From: Bacteroidota bacterium
GTDB lineage: Bacteria > Bacteroidota > Rhodothermia > Rhodothermales > UBA10348
Assembly (NCBI GenBank): GCA_024640835.1
Contig: JAHEEH010000008.1
Span: 1-14,261, forward strand
DNA: 14,261 nucleotides
Direction: 5' to 3'
Numbering within the stretch: the first letter of the stretch is position 1; each line of letters begins with the position of its first letter. The notes beneath the pieces are model-generated. The model did not search any database. It had not been told where the DNA came from and saw nothing but the letters and a program-made list of their open reading frames with translations. The translations under genes and the position numbers were made by a program. This document shows positions 8,326 to 14,261 of the stretch, one piece after another.

Positions 8326-10274
8326 TCGGGGGAGATCCCGTCGAGATACCGCTTTCCGGTGCGGCTGATCGTGAACCGACCGGGCGTGGCGGGATCGTGG
8401 TCCAGGTATCCTTCCCGCACCAGCCATGCCAGCATGGCGCGCCGACGCCAGGCGGGGATGCCGCTCAACGCCCGCTCATCGTCGGGGGAAGCGCCACGAT
8501 CGGCGAGCCGGACGAGCGCGGCGAGCCGGATCTCGTCCGACGGAACGGCCACGTACGACTCGTGCCGGCCCGTGCACCAGTCACAGCGCCCACAGCGATC
8601 CGGGGCCGACTCACCGAAGTACGCCAGCAGAAACCGCCTCTTGCACCCCACGGCGTCGGCATAGGCCACCAGGTCCCGGAATCGCGCCTCGGCGCGCCGC
8701 TTCGATCGCCGGATCGTCGCGGGGTCCACTCCGGCGCGAAGCCGCCTGGCTCCGTTGAGCACCCATCGTTCGGAGGATCCGGGTGGCGTCCATTCGACCA
8801 GCTGCCGCTCCGCGAACGACGTCAATCCGGAACGGACGCGGGCCTCCGTCCATCCGGTTCGCTCCGCGAGCGCCGCGGTCGAAACCGACCAGGGGATCGA
8901 CCAGGCCTCCGCGGAAACCGTCCGCAGCAGGGCGTCGGCCAGTCGAACGTCGTTGCCCCCGGCCGGGAACCCCGTCGCGGGCGCCAGCATCCGGAGCAGA
9001 CCGGTTCCGGTCGGCAGGCGCAGCGGCGTCCACGATCCAAGGCGCTCCAGCAGTTCGATGGCACGCCGAACGGAGGCACGGGGGATGCCCGCGACCTCGG
9101 CGACCCGATCCTCGTCGATCGGGAACGGGGCGTCGGGCGCCGTCCCGACCGCAATGCCGGCCATAGAGCACGCGATCTCGTACACCCTGCGGACGGATTT
9201 CGTGTCCGGATGCTCGGCGGAGATGCGGCGGCTCCTCTCCTTCCGGTCCCGCTCGTCGACGAGCAGGACGGCGTGGGCCGCCTTACCGTCCCGCCCCGCC
9301 CGGCCTGCCTCCTGGTAGTACCCCTCCAGGGACGCGGGGGGCTCCACGTGCACCACGAAGCGAACATCGGCCCGGTCGATGCCCATGCCGAAGGCGCTGG
9401 TGGCGACCATCACGCGTGCCTGCCCCCTGGTCCACGCCTCCTGCGCGTCTCTGCGCTCTCTCATCGGGAGTCCGGCATGGTAGGCCTGCACCGATTCACC
9501 GGCCTCCCGGAGGCGGCCTGCCCACGCATCGACGGAACGCCGGGTGGAGGCGTACACGATTCCGCCACCGGGCACCGTCCTCAGGATCTCCGCGAGCCTG
9601 GACGGCTTGTCCGGATCGTCGAAGACGCTCCAGACCAGGTTCGGGCGGTCGAAGCCGTGCACGTGCACGGCGGGATGGCGAAGGGCCAGGAGCTTCGCGA
9701 TGTCCCGTCGGACCGGGGGCGTGGCCGTCGCGGTCAGCGCCACCATCTGCGGGTTTCCGAGGGACTCCCTGGCCTCCGGGATCCGGAGATAGTCAGGGCG
9801 GAAATCGTGTCCCCATTCGCTCACGCAGTGTGCTTCGTCCACGGCGAGGCGGACCACGCCCAGGCGGGGCGCCCTCACCCTGAACCGCTCGGATGTGAGG
9901 CGTTCCGGAGCAACGTAGAGAAGGCGGTACCTCCCCGCGAGCAGATCGTCCCACCGCCTCTCGGACTCCCCGTACGACAGGTCCGATCCGAGCCAGGTGG
10001 CCTCGATGCCCCGTTCCCGGAGCCCGGTCACCTGGTCGGCCATCAGGGCGATCAGAGGCGAAACGACCAGCGTCAACCCGCTCTCCAGCAACGCCGGCAC
10101 CTGGTAGCAGACGGATTTCCCCGCGCCGGTCGGAAGAATGCCCAGGACGTCGACACCCCGCAGCACATCGGCCACCACGTCTCGCTGCCCGGGGCGGAAC
10201 GCCTCGTGACCCCAGTACCGACTCAGCGCCGCTTCCGCGCGCTCGATGGTCGGAGTAATGTCGACATGCGTCAT
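8280..10274 (-). CDS. recQ: RecQ-family ATP-dependent DNA helicase
   Basis: This is a 664-residue superfamily 2 helicase that unwinds DNA 3' to 5' in recombination and repair. Visible elements in order: motif 0 FRPGQ (residues 26-30), Walker A TGAGKS with Lys53, DEAH box at 146-149 followed by the RecQ-specific aromatic loop CVSEWGHDFRP, motif III TATAT (181-185), and motif VI QEAGRAGRDG (321-330). The zinc cluster is Cys544, Cys561, Cys564 and Cys567, with the same C-x16-C-x2-C-x2-C spacing as E. coli RecQ. It lies about 210 residues after motif VI, with winged-helix-like sequence in between. This is the Bacteroidota short-RecQ layout rather than the E. coli order. No HRDC domain is seen; about 97 residues follow the zinc site. 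Its ATG overlaps the aroK stop by 4 bp, so they form a two-gene operon. The 3' end overlaps a convergent lipoprotein gene. Confidence 0.95.
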   Translation of the reverse strand: MTHVDITPTIERAEAALSRYWGHEAFRPGQRDVVADVLRGVDVLGILPTGAGKSVCYQVPALLESGLTLVVSPLIALMADQVTGLRERGIEATWLGSDLSYGESERRWDDLLAGRYRLLYVAPERLTSERFRVRAPRLGVVRLAVDEAHCVSEWGHDFRPDYLRIPEARESLGNPQMVALTATATPPVRRDIAKLLALRHPAVHVHGFDRPNLVWSVFDDPDKPSRLAEILRTVPGGGIVYASTRRSVDAWAGRLREAGESVQAYHAGLPMRERRDAQEAWTRGQARVMVATSAFGMGIDRADVRFVVHVEPPASLEGYYQEAGRAGRDGKAAHAVLLVDERDRKERSRRISAEHPDTKSVRRVYEIACSMAGIAVGTAPDAPFPIDEDRVAEVAGIPRASVRRAIELLERLGSWTPLRLPTGTGLLRMLAPATGFPAGGNDVRLADALLRTVSAEAWSIPWSVSTAALAERTGWTEARVRSGLTSFAERQLVEWTPPGSSERWVLNGARRLRAGVDPATIRRSKRRAEARFRDLVAYADAVGCKRRFLLAYFGESAPDRCGRCDWCTGRHESYVAVPSDEIRLAALVRLADRGASPDDERALSGIPAWRRRAMLAWLVREGYLDHDPATPGRFTISRTGKRYLDGISPDQGSRSSASRSTTVP

Positions 10275-10846
10275 GCGTCGTCGCCGGGCTCTTCCGCGGC
10301 CGCCCGCACTCCACCGATGATGCGGTCCACCGACTCCTCGATGGAGGCATCGTCCGTCTCCACCGTGACGTGGGCGCTGGCGTAGGCCGTCGTCCGCTCC
10401 TGCATCAGCACCCGTATCCGCTCGATCAGATCACCGCCCTCCAGGGCTCGCCCCCCGTCGTCCTGGAGCAGGGGACGCACCGACGGGTCCGAAAGGATGC
10501 GACCCACGAGGGTCGCCAGGCGCGCCGTGAGGCATACCAGGATACCGGTCTCCACCAGCCGGGTCCGGTTCACCGGATCGAGCACGGTTCCCCCTCCCAA
10601 CCCCACCACGATTCGCTCCCGTCCGGATACGTGCTCCAGGGCCTGCCGCTCCCGGTGCCGGAATCCGGCCTCGCCCTCGTCGGCGAAAATGTCCGGGATC
10701 GCCCGCCCGGCCTCGAGCGTCACCACGTCGTCCAGGTCCACGAACTCCCACCCCAGCGCACGCGCCAGGGCCGGGCCGAGGGTGCTCTTCCCCGTCCCCA
10801 TAAACCCCGTGAGGTAGATGCGCGTATGGTCGAGATGCGGAGTCAT
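10271..10846 (-). CDS. aroK: Shikimate kinase
   Basis: AroK phosphorylates shikimate with ATP, the fifth step to chorismate, which is the substrate of TrpE. The frame is open further upstream, but ATG 10846 yields the normal 191-residue enzyme. It shows Walker A GFMGTGKST (residues 14-22), the shikimate-binding Asp in EFVDLDDVV (Asp39 or its neighbour), Arg63 in FRHRE, the GLGGGT loop (83-87) and the lid arginine in RPLL (124-127). The C-terminal helix contains RIRVLMQERTTAY, the adenine-side segment of the fold. It is the first gene of an aroK-recQ pair on the minus strand. It diverges from truA with only about 21 bp between starts, so any promoter must lie within the coding sequence of truA. 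The symbol aroK rather than aroL is by convention. Confidence 0.95.
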   Translation of the reverse strand: MTPHLDHTRIYLTGFMGTGKSTLGPALARALGWEFVDLDDVVTLEAGRAIPDIFADEGEAGFRHRERQALEHVSGRERIVVGLGGGTVLDPVNRTRLVETGILVCLTARLATLVGRILSDPSVRPLLQDDGGRALEGGDLIERIRVLMQERTTAYASAHVTVETDDASIEESVDRIIGGVRAAAEEPGDDA

Positions 10847-10867
10847 CGGGTCGATACGGCAAGATCG

Positions 10868-11620
10868 GTGCGGACGTACAGAATGACCATCGAATACGAC
10901 GGATCCGACTGGCACGGATGGCAGATCCAGGCGGACCTCCCCACGGTCCAGCAGGCCGTGGAAGAAGCCATCGAGACCGTGTTGCGGACGCGGCCGGCAC
11001 TCGTCGGTTCCGGTCGGACCGACGCCGGAGTTCATGCACGCGGCCAGGTGGCTCATTTCAGCACGGACCTCGACTTCGAGCCGTTCCGGCTGCAGGGCTC
11101 GCTGAACGGCGTCCTCCCGTCCTCGATCGCCGTACGTGACCTGGCGCCTGCGTCGGAGTCCTTCCATGCCCGTTTCGATGCCCGGAGTCGGCGCTATGCA
11201 TACTACGTGACGACGGAGCCGAGAGCACTCGACCGCGCGTGGCGGGTACCCATCCGTCCGATTCCCGATTTCGACCGGATGAACGAGGCGGCTCGGACTC
11301 TTCTCGGCACGCACGACTTCGACGCGTTCTGCCGGACGGCGAGCGAGACGGAGAACCGGACATGCACGGTGGTCCGGGCGGTCTGGGTTCCGGAGGGGCG
11401 ACCGGGGGACTGGCGGTTCGACATCGAGGCCGACCGCTTCCTGCATGGAATGGTCCGCGCCATCGTCGGGACCCTGCTCGAGATCGGACGAGGACGCCGT
11501 CCCCCGGAGGACCTCATCCGCATCCTGGACTCGCGAGACCGGACCATGGCGGGACCCGCCGCCCCTCCACGTGGGCTGGTGCTGGAATCCGTATCGTACG
11601 ATGGACCCGACGCATCATGA
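10868..11620 (+). CDS. truA: tRNA pseudouridine synthase A
   Basis: TruA converts uridines 38-40 in the anticodon arm of many tRNAs to pseudouridine. The N terminus TIEYDGSDWHGWQIQ and the catalytic loop SGRTDAGVHARG, with nucleophile Asp52, are clear. Later signatures are the ARSRRYAYYV strand, HDFDAFC, and the FLHGMVRAIVGTLLEIG helix. I chose GTG 10868, giving MRTYRMTIEYDG and 250 residues, because family members usually begin a few residues before the IEYDG strand. ATG 10883 would give 245 residues, and ATG 10835 or 10826 would overlap aroK. No strong ribosome binding site separates these choices. The stop overlaps the start of the downstream lipoprotein gene by 4 bp. Confidence 0.94.
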   Translation: MRTYRMTIEYDGSDWHGWQIQADLPTVQQAVEEAIETVLRTRPALVGSGRTDAGVHARGQVAHFSTDLDFEPFRLQGSLNGVLPSSIAVRDLAPASESFHARFDARSRRYAYYVTTEPRALDRAWRVPIRPIPDFDRMNEAARTLLGTHDFDAFCRTASETENRTCTVVRAVWVPEGRPGDWRFDIEADRFLHGMVRAIVGTLLEIGRGRRPPEDLIRILDSRDRTMAGPAAPPRGLVLESVSYDGPDAS

Positions 11621-12933
11621 CACGACGAACTGCGATAGTCCTGGCCCTTGCCCTGTCCATCACGGGCTGTGAGCGACCGTTCGTGGACGTCCGCCCGCCG
11701 GACATCGAGATCCTCGAGCCCGACCCGCGGTCCGTGGTCCCGGTGGCCGAAACCCTGCTCCGGGTACGGGCCACCTCGTTTCGCGGGGTGGGTCGCGTGA
11801 CGATCAACGGCAAGGATGCCGATCGCGAGGGCTCGGACATCTGGTCGCGCTCCATCAAGCTCGTTCGCGGAATGAACGACGTCGTCATCGAAGCCTTCGA
11901 TCCGGAGGAGGTGCCGACGGTCGACACGCTCCGTCTCCTCAGGCTCAGCGTCGATCGACTGGCCGGCCCCACCTGGCAGCACGCCGTGGGCGGCCATACG
12001 GCCACTCCGGTGGGAGACGGACAGATCCTGGTGGTCGGAGGCGCACCGCTCGCGGGCGGGCACGCAACCGACGCGTCCTGGATGGTGAACTACCAGACCG
12101 GCACCATCGCCCCCGGCCCCCGCCTGATCCGGGCCCGAACGGGGCATACCGCCACGCTGCTTCCGGACGGTCGTGTCGTGGTCATGGGCGGCTCGTCGTC
12201 CGACGACCCCGCGTCGATCGCGGACCTGGTCGAGACCGTGGAAATCCTGGATGCGAACCAGGAGATGTTCGTGGAGCTGCCGGTTACGGGAGACCCGGTC
12301 CGCCGGGCCTTCCACACGGCGGAGCTGCGCACCACGTCCGAAGGCCCGATCGTCGACCTGATCGGGGGGACGGGCGACGTCCGCTACGGAAGTGAACCCC
12401 GGCTGGACGTCCGTGACGACCTGCGCAGCTTCCGGATCGCGAACGACAGCGTCCTGGCCCTCGTGCCCGGGTACGGGGTGTATATCGAGGCCATGTCCGG
12501 ACACACCCAGACCGCCCTGCACCAGGAATCCTCCGGCGGTCCGAACGAATTCCTGCTCACCGGCGCCGTGTTTCGACCCTCGGCCGCGTTCCCCGTCAAC
12601 TACGTCATGGACACGCGCACGCCGCCGGGCATCTATCTCGAGGAGGTCTCCTCCCCGGACCCGTTGCGTAACGACCACGCCGCCGTCCGTATCGCAGAGG
12701 GGCGCGTGCTGCTGTTCGGCGGAACGACCCGGGAACAGTTCGCCGTCGGCTCCGGAGCGGTGTTCGACTCCGGTCTCGGGCGGTTTCTGAGCGTGCCGGA
12801 ACTCGCCCTCGGAACACCGGAACCGCGGACTCGACACACTGCAACTTTGTTGTCCGACGGACGAATACTGGTGATGGGCGGATACGACTCCGCGGGGGCG
12901 GCCGAGACACTATCCGACGTGTTCTTATATTGA
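11617..12933 (+). CDS. Kelch-repeat putative lipoprotein with N-terminal Ig-like domain
   Basis: The 438-residue product is predicted to be exported and lipidated: basic MTRR, a hydrophobic core, then Cys18 in LSITGCERP. Residues about 28-112 look like a bacterial Ig-like or glucodextranase-B-type domain, with VTINGKDADREG and VRGMNDVVIEAFD. From about 120 to the end there are six kelch-like blades, each ending in a Gly-Gly or similar turn: near 126-142, 175-192, 232-251, 295-317, 354-369 and 407-422. Several carry the HTAT then DGRxxVMGG pattern. Six blades suggest a beta-propeller, usually a protein- or sugar-binding scaffold; catalytic oxidase residues are not evident. The frame is open upstream, but ATG 11617 gives the signal peptide and overlaps the truA stop by 4 bp. 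Exact ligand or partner is unknown. It has no close functional link to truA that I know. Confidence 0.85.
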   Translation: MTRRTAIVLALALSITGCERPFVDVRPPDIEILEPDPRSVVPVAETLLRVRATSFRGVGRVTINGKDADREGSDIWSRSIKLVRGMNDVVIEAFDPEEVPTVDTLRLLRLSVDRLAGPTWQHAVGGHTATPVGDGQILVVGGAPLAGGHATDASWMVNYQTGTIAPGPRLIRARTGHTATLLPDGRVVVMGGSSSDDPASIADLVETVEILDANQEMFVELPVTGDPVRRAFHTAELRTTSEGPIVDLIGGTGDVRYGSEPRLDVRDDLRSFRIANDSVLALVPGYGVYIEAMSGHTQTALHQESSGGPNEFLLTGAVFRPSAAFPVNYVMDTRTPPGIYLEEVSSPDPLRNDHAAVRIAEGRVLLFGGTTREQFAVGSGAVFDSGLGRFLSVPELALGTPEPRTRHTATLLSDGRILVMGGYDSAGAAETLSDVFLY

Positions 12934-12949
12934 CACAAAGCGCGCGCCG

Positions 12950-13144
12950 ATGCGGAACCTCGAGATACAGCAGATCCTGCGGTGGATCGTCACCGCGATC
13001 GTCCTCATGGTGGCGGTCGTGCTGCTCAGCGTCGTGCTCAAGGTCGCCGGATTTCTCCTCCATTACGCCATCAAGGGACTCGTCGTCCTTCTGATGCTCG
13101 CCGTCGTCGTACGGCTTATCGGGGCGCTGCAGAAACGCGGCTGA
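12950..13144 (+). CDS. Small two-helix membrane protein (64 aa)
   Basis: The 64-residue product is almost entirely hydrophobic after a short polar N terminus. One membrane helix spans about residues 12-33 and a second about 40-58, joined by a short LHYAIKG turn, and it ends in a basic QKRG tail. I do not recognise a named family. The ATG lies 16 bp after the lipoprotein stop on the same strand, so it is probably the last gene of the truA-lipoprotein unit. No strong ribosome binding site is visible. Such a short GC-rich frame could arise by chance, but the alternation of hydrophobic residues with a charged tail favours a real gene. Function cannot be inferred. Confidence 0.6.
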   Translation: MRNLEIQQILRWIVTAIVLMVAVVLLSVVLKVAGFLLHYAIKGLVVLLMLAVVVRLIGALQKRG

Positions 13145-13145
13145 C

Positions 13146-13198
13146 AGGCCTTGTCGGAGGGATCAACCGGCCTGCGCGGCCGTAGGCGCACGAGGCCT
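13146..13198 (+). other. Inverted repeats between small membrane gene and arcA
   Basis: The palindrome AGGCCT occurs at 13146-13151 and again at 13193-13198, so the two copies can pair. Between them CGGCC (13168-13172) can pair with GGCCG (13178-13182) around a five-base loop. There is no T run after the stem, so an intrinsic terminator is not established. It may mark the end of the preceding transcript or a site upstream of arcA, or be chance. Confidence 0.25.
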
Positions 13199-13216
13199 TC
13201 CGTCCCTCCACGCTCC

Positions 13217-14261
13217 GTGCCGTCCCATTTGCCCCGAAGACTCGCCGTTACGTCCGAGACCGGTCGCCTGGAGCAGGTGATCGTCCACACTCCGGGCGCC
13301 GAGATGGAGCGGATCGCTCCGCGCATGCTCCCGAAGCTCCTGTTCGAGGACATCATCTGGGTGGAGCATGCCCGCAAGGAGCACGAGCTCATGTGCCGGG
13401 TATTCGAAACCGTGATGCCGGAGCCGGGCGGCGTGCTGCAGATGGGCGACCTCCTGACGGAGTCCCTCGAGACGGCCGTGGCGCGGGAGGATCTTGTCGC
13501 CACGCTCTGCCGTGCCGCACCCGAGAAGAACCTCCAGGCCTTCGAGCGGGAGCTCGCCGAGCTGTCACCCGGCGCCCTGAGCCTCTTCGCACTCACGGGC
13601 ATCTCGGATCTTCCCATCGTGGCCGAGCCGCTCCCGAACCTCATGTTCACGCGCGACGTGGCCGCCGTCGTGCGGGACCACATCGTTCTCAGTCATCCGG
13701 CCACGGCGGCCAGGGCACGGGAGAGCGCGATCATGAACTCGGTCGTGAGCCACCACCCGGGCTTCGCTCCGTACCGGGAGAACGTGGTCCGGCTCCCGGA
13801 GGGGGTCACGTTCGAGGGGGGAGACCTTCTCGTGGTGAACGAGGACACGGTCCTGGTCGGCCACTCCGAGCGGACGAGCTTCGGAGGCGTAACGTCCATC
13901 ACCCGGGCGCTCTTCGCACGAGCGGGCATCAGGAACGTGATCATGGTCAACCTGCCCAAGGAGCGGTCCTGCATGCACCTGGACACGGTGTTCACGTTCG
14001 TCGCCGCCGACCAGTGCGTCGTGTACCCGCCGCTCATCGGGCTCCGCGGCCTCGGCAACGTGGTCCGGTTCTCGCCCGGAGACAGCCCCGACGACCTCCG
14101 GTGTCATGTCCACGACGACCTGGCCGAGGCGCTGCGGACCGTGCTCGACCGGCCCGTTCGTTTCTATTCCTGCGGAGGCGACGATCCGCTGAGCCAGCAG
14201 CGGGAGCAGTGGACGGACGGTGCCAATCTCTTCGCCCTTGCGCCCGGTGTCGTCATCGGGT
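13217..14261 (+). CDS. arcA: Arginine deiminase, N-terminal 348 residues (runs off window)
   Basis: Arginine deiminase hydrolyses arginine to citrulline and ammonia, in the arginine deiminase pathway or other arginine catabolism. The frame has no ATG near its start; after the stop at 13142-13144 the first candidates are TTG 13151, GTG 13217 and TTG 13229. I chose GTG 13217, which begins 14 residues before the conserved TGRLEQVIVHTPGAEMER. Conserved residues are Asp147 in MFTRD, Glu200 and Asp203 in FEGGDLL, and His254 and Asp256 in MHLDTVFTF. The usual FTRDP is FTRDV here. The EGGD and HLDT motifs match the guanidino-group binding and catalytic acid-base residues. The nucleophilic Cys lies near the C terminus beyond the window, so completeness cannot be verified. 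SERTS after the EGGD motif also fits. The enzyme is probably cytosolic. Its partner genes, if any, are downstream. Confidence 0.93.
   Translation, partial: MPSHLPRRLAVTSETGRLEQVIVHTPGAEMERIAPRMLPKLLFEDIIWVEHARKEHELMCRVFETVMPEPGGVLQMGDLLTESLETAVAREDLVATLCRAAPEKNLQAFERELAELSPGALSLFALTGISDLPIVAEPLPNLMFTRDVAAVVRDHIVLSHPATAARARESAIMNSVVSHHPGFAPYRENVVRLPEGVTFEGGDLLVVNEDTVLVGHSERTSFGGVTSITRALFARAGIRNVIMVNLPKERSCMHLDTVFTFVAADQCVVYPPLIGLRGLGNVVRFSPGDSPDDLRCHVHDDLAEALRTVLDRPVRFYSCGGDDPLSQQREQWTDGANLFALAPGVVIG

Noticed and set aside
8326..8340. CGGG/CCCG inverted repeat after the DUF4296-like stop, as a terminator.
   Set aside because: The four-base stem is too weak, has no T run and lies inside recQ coding sequence.
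8397..10385. A 662-codon open frame on the plus strand opposite recQ.
   Set aside because: It mirrors recQ on the other strand, has no recognisable motif, and its composition is that of a codon shadow.
11203..12837. A 544-codon minus-strand open frame opposite truA and the kelch lipoprotein.
   Set aside because: It lacks motifs and lies opposite two supported genes; the open frame follows from GC bias.
12842..12849. CAACTTTG as a Bacteroidota -7 box (TAnnTTTG).
   Set aside because: First base mismatches, no TTTG element lies at the -33 distance, and the site is deep in coding sequence.

Overview
The window is high-GC, gene-dense bacterial chromosome. Two putative lipoproteins resemble the DUF4837 and DUF4296 families, which are typical of Bacteroidota and relatives. 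The arginine deiminase fragment and the RecQ domain order also fit that group. Together with the high GC content this suggests a Rhodothermota-like or other high-GC Bacteroidota-lineage organism; this placement is an inference from families recalled, not from a search. I see no transposase, phage gene, CRISPR array, tRNA or rRNA.

Positions 1-6803 (+) hold a nearly complete tryptophan operon: the trpE 3' end, an unidentified 149-aa helical protein, trpS, trpG, trpD, trpC, trpF, trpB and trpA. After the unidentified ORF the genes overlap by 1-4 bp or are separated by at most 11 bp. The set covers every step from chorismate to tryptophan and then charging of tRNA-Trp. The unusual points are trpS plus an unknown ORF separating trpE from trpG, and a Glu at the usually invariant catalytic Asp60 position of TrpA.

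Positions 6869-8325 (+) hold two overlapping putative lipoprotein genes (DUF4837-like and DUF4296-like) that may be read through from the trp operon. They converge with, and overlap by 46 bp, an aroK-recQ pair on the minus strand (10846 down to 8280). AroK makes shikimate 3-phosphate on the route to chorismate, so it feeds the same pathway as the trp genes.

From 10868 (+) comes truA, start-coupled to a six-bladed kelch-like lipoprotein, then a 64-aa two-helix membrane protein. Last is an arginine deiminase cut off by the window end before its C-terminal catalytic cysteine. The aroK and truA starts diverge across only about 21 bp.

The region is mostly housekeeping and biosynthesis. I do not see a convincing new defence or mobile system. 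The best leads are the unknown ORF inside the trp operon, the TrpA active-site change, and the truA-kelch lipoprotein coupling.
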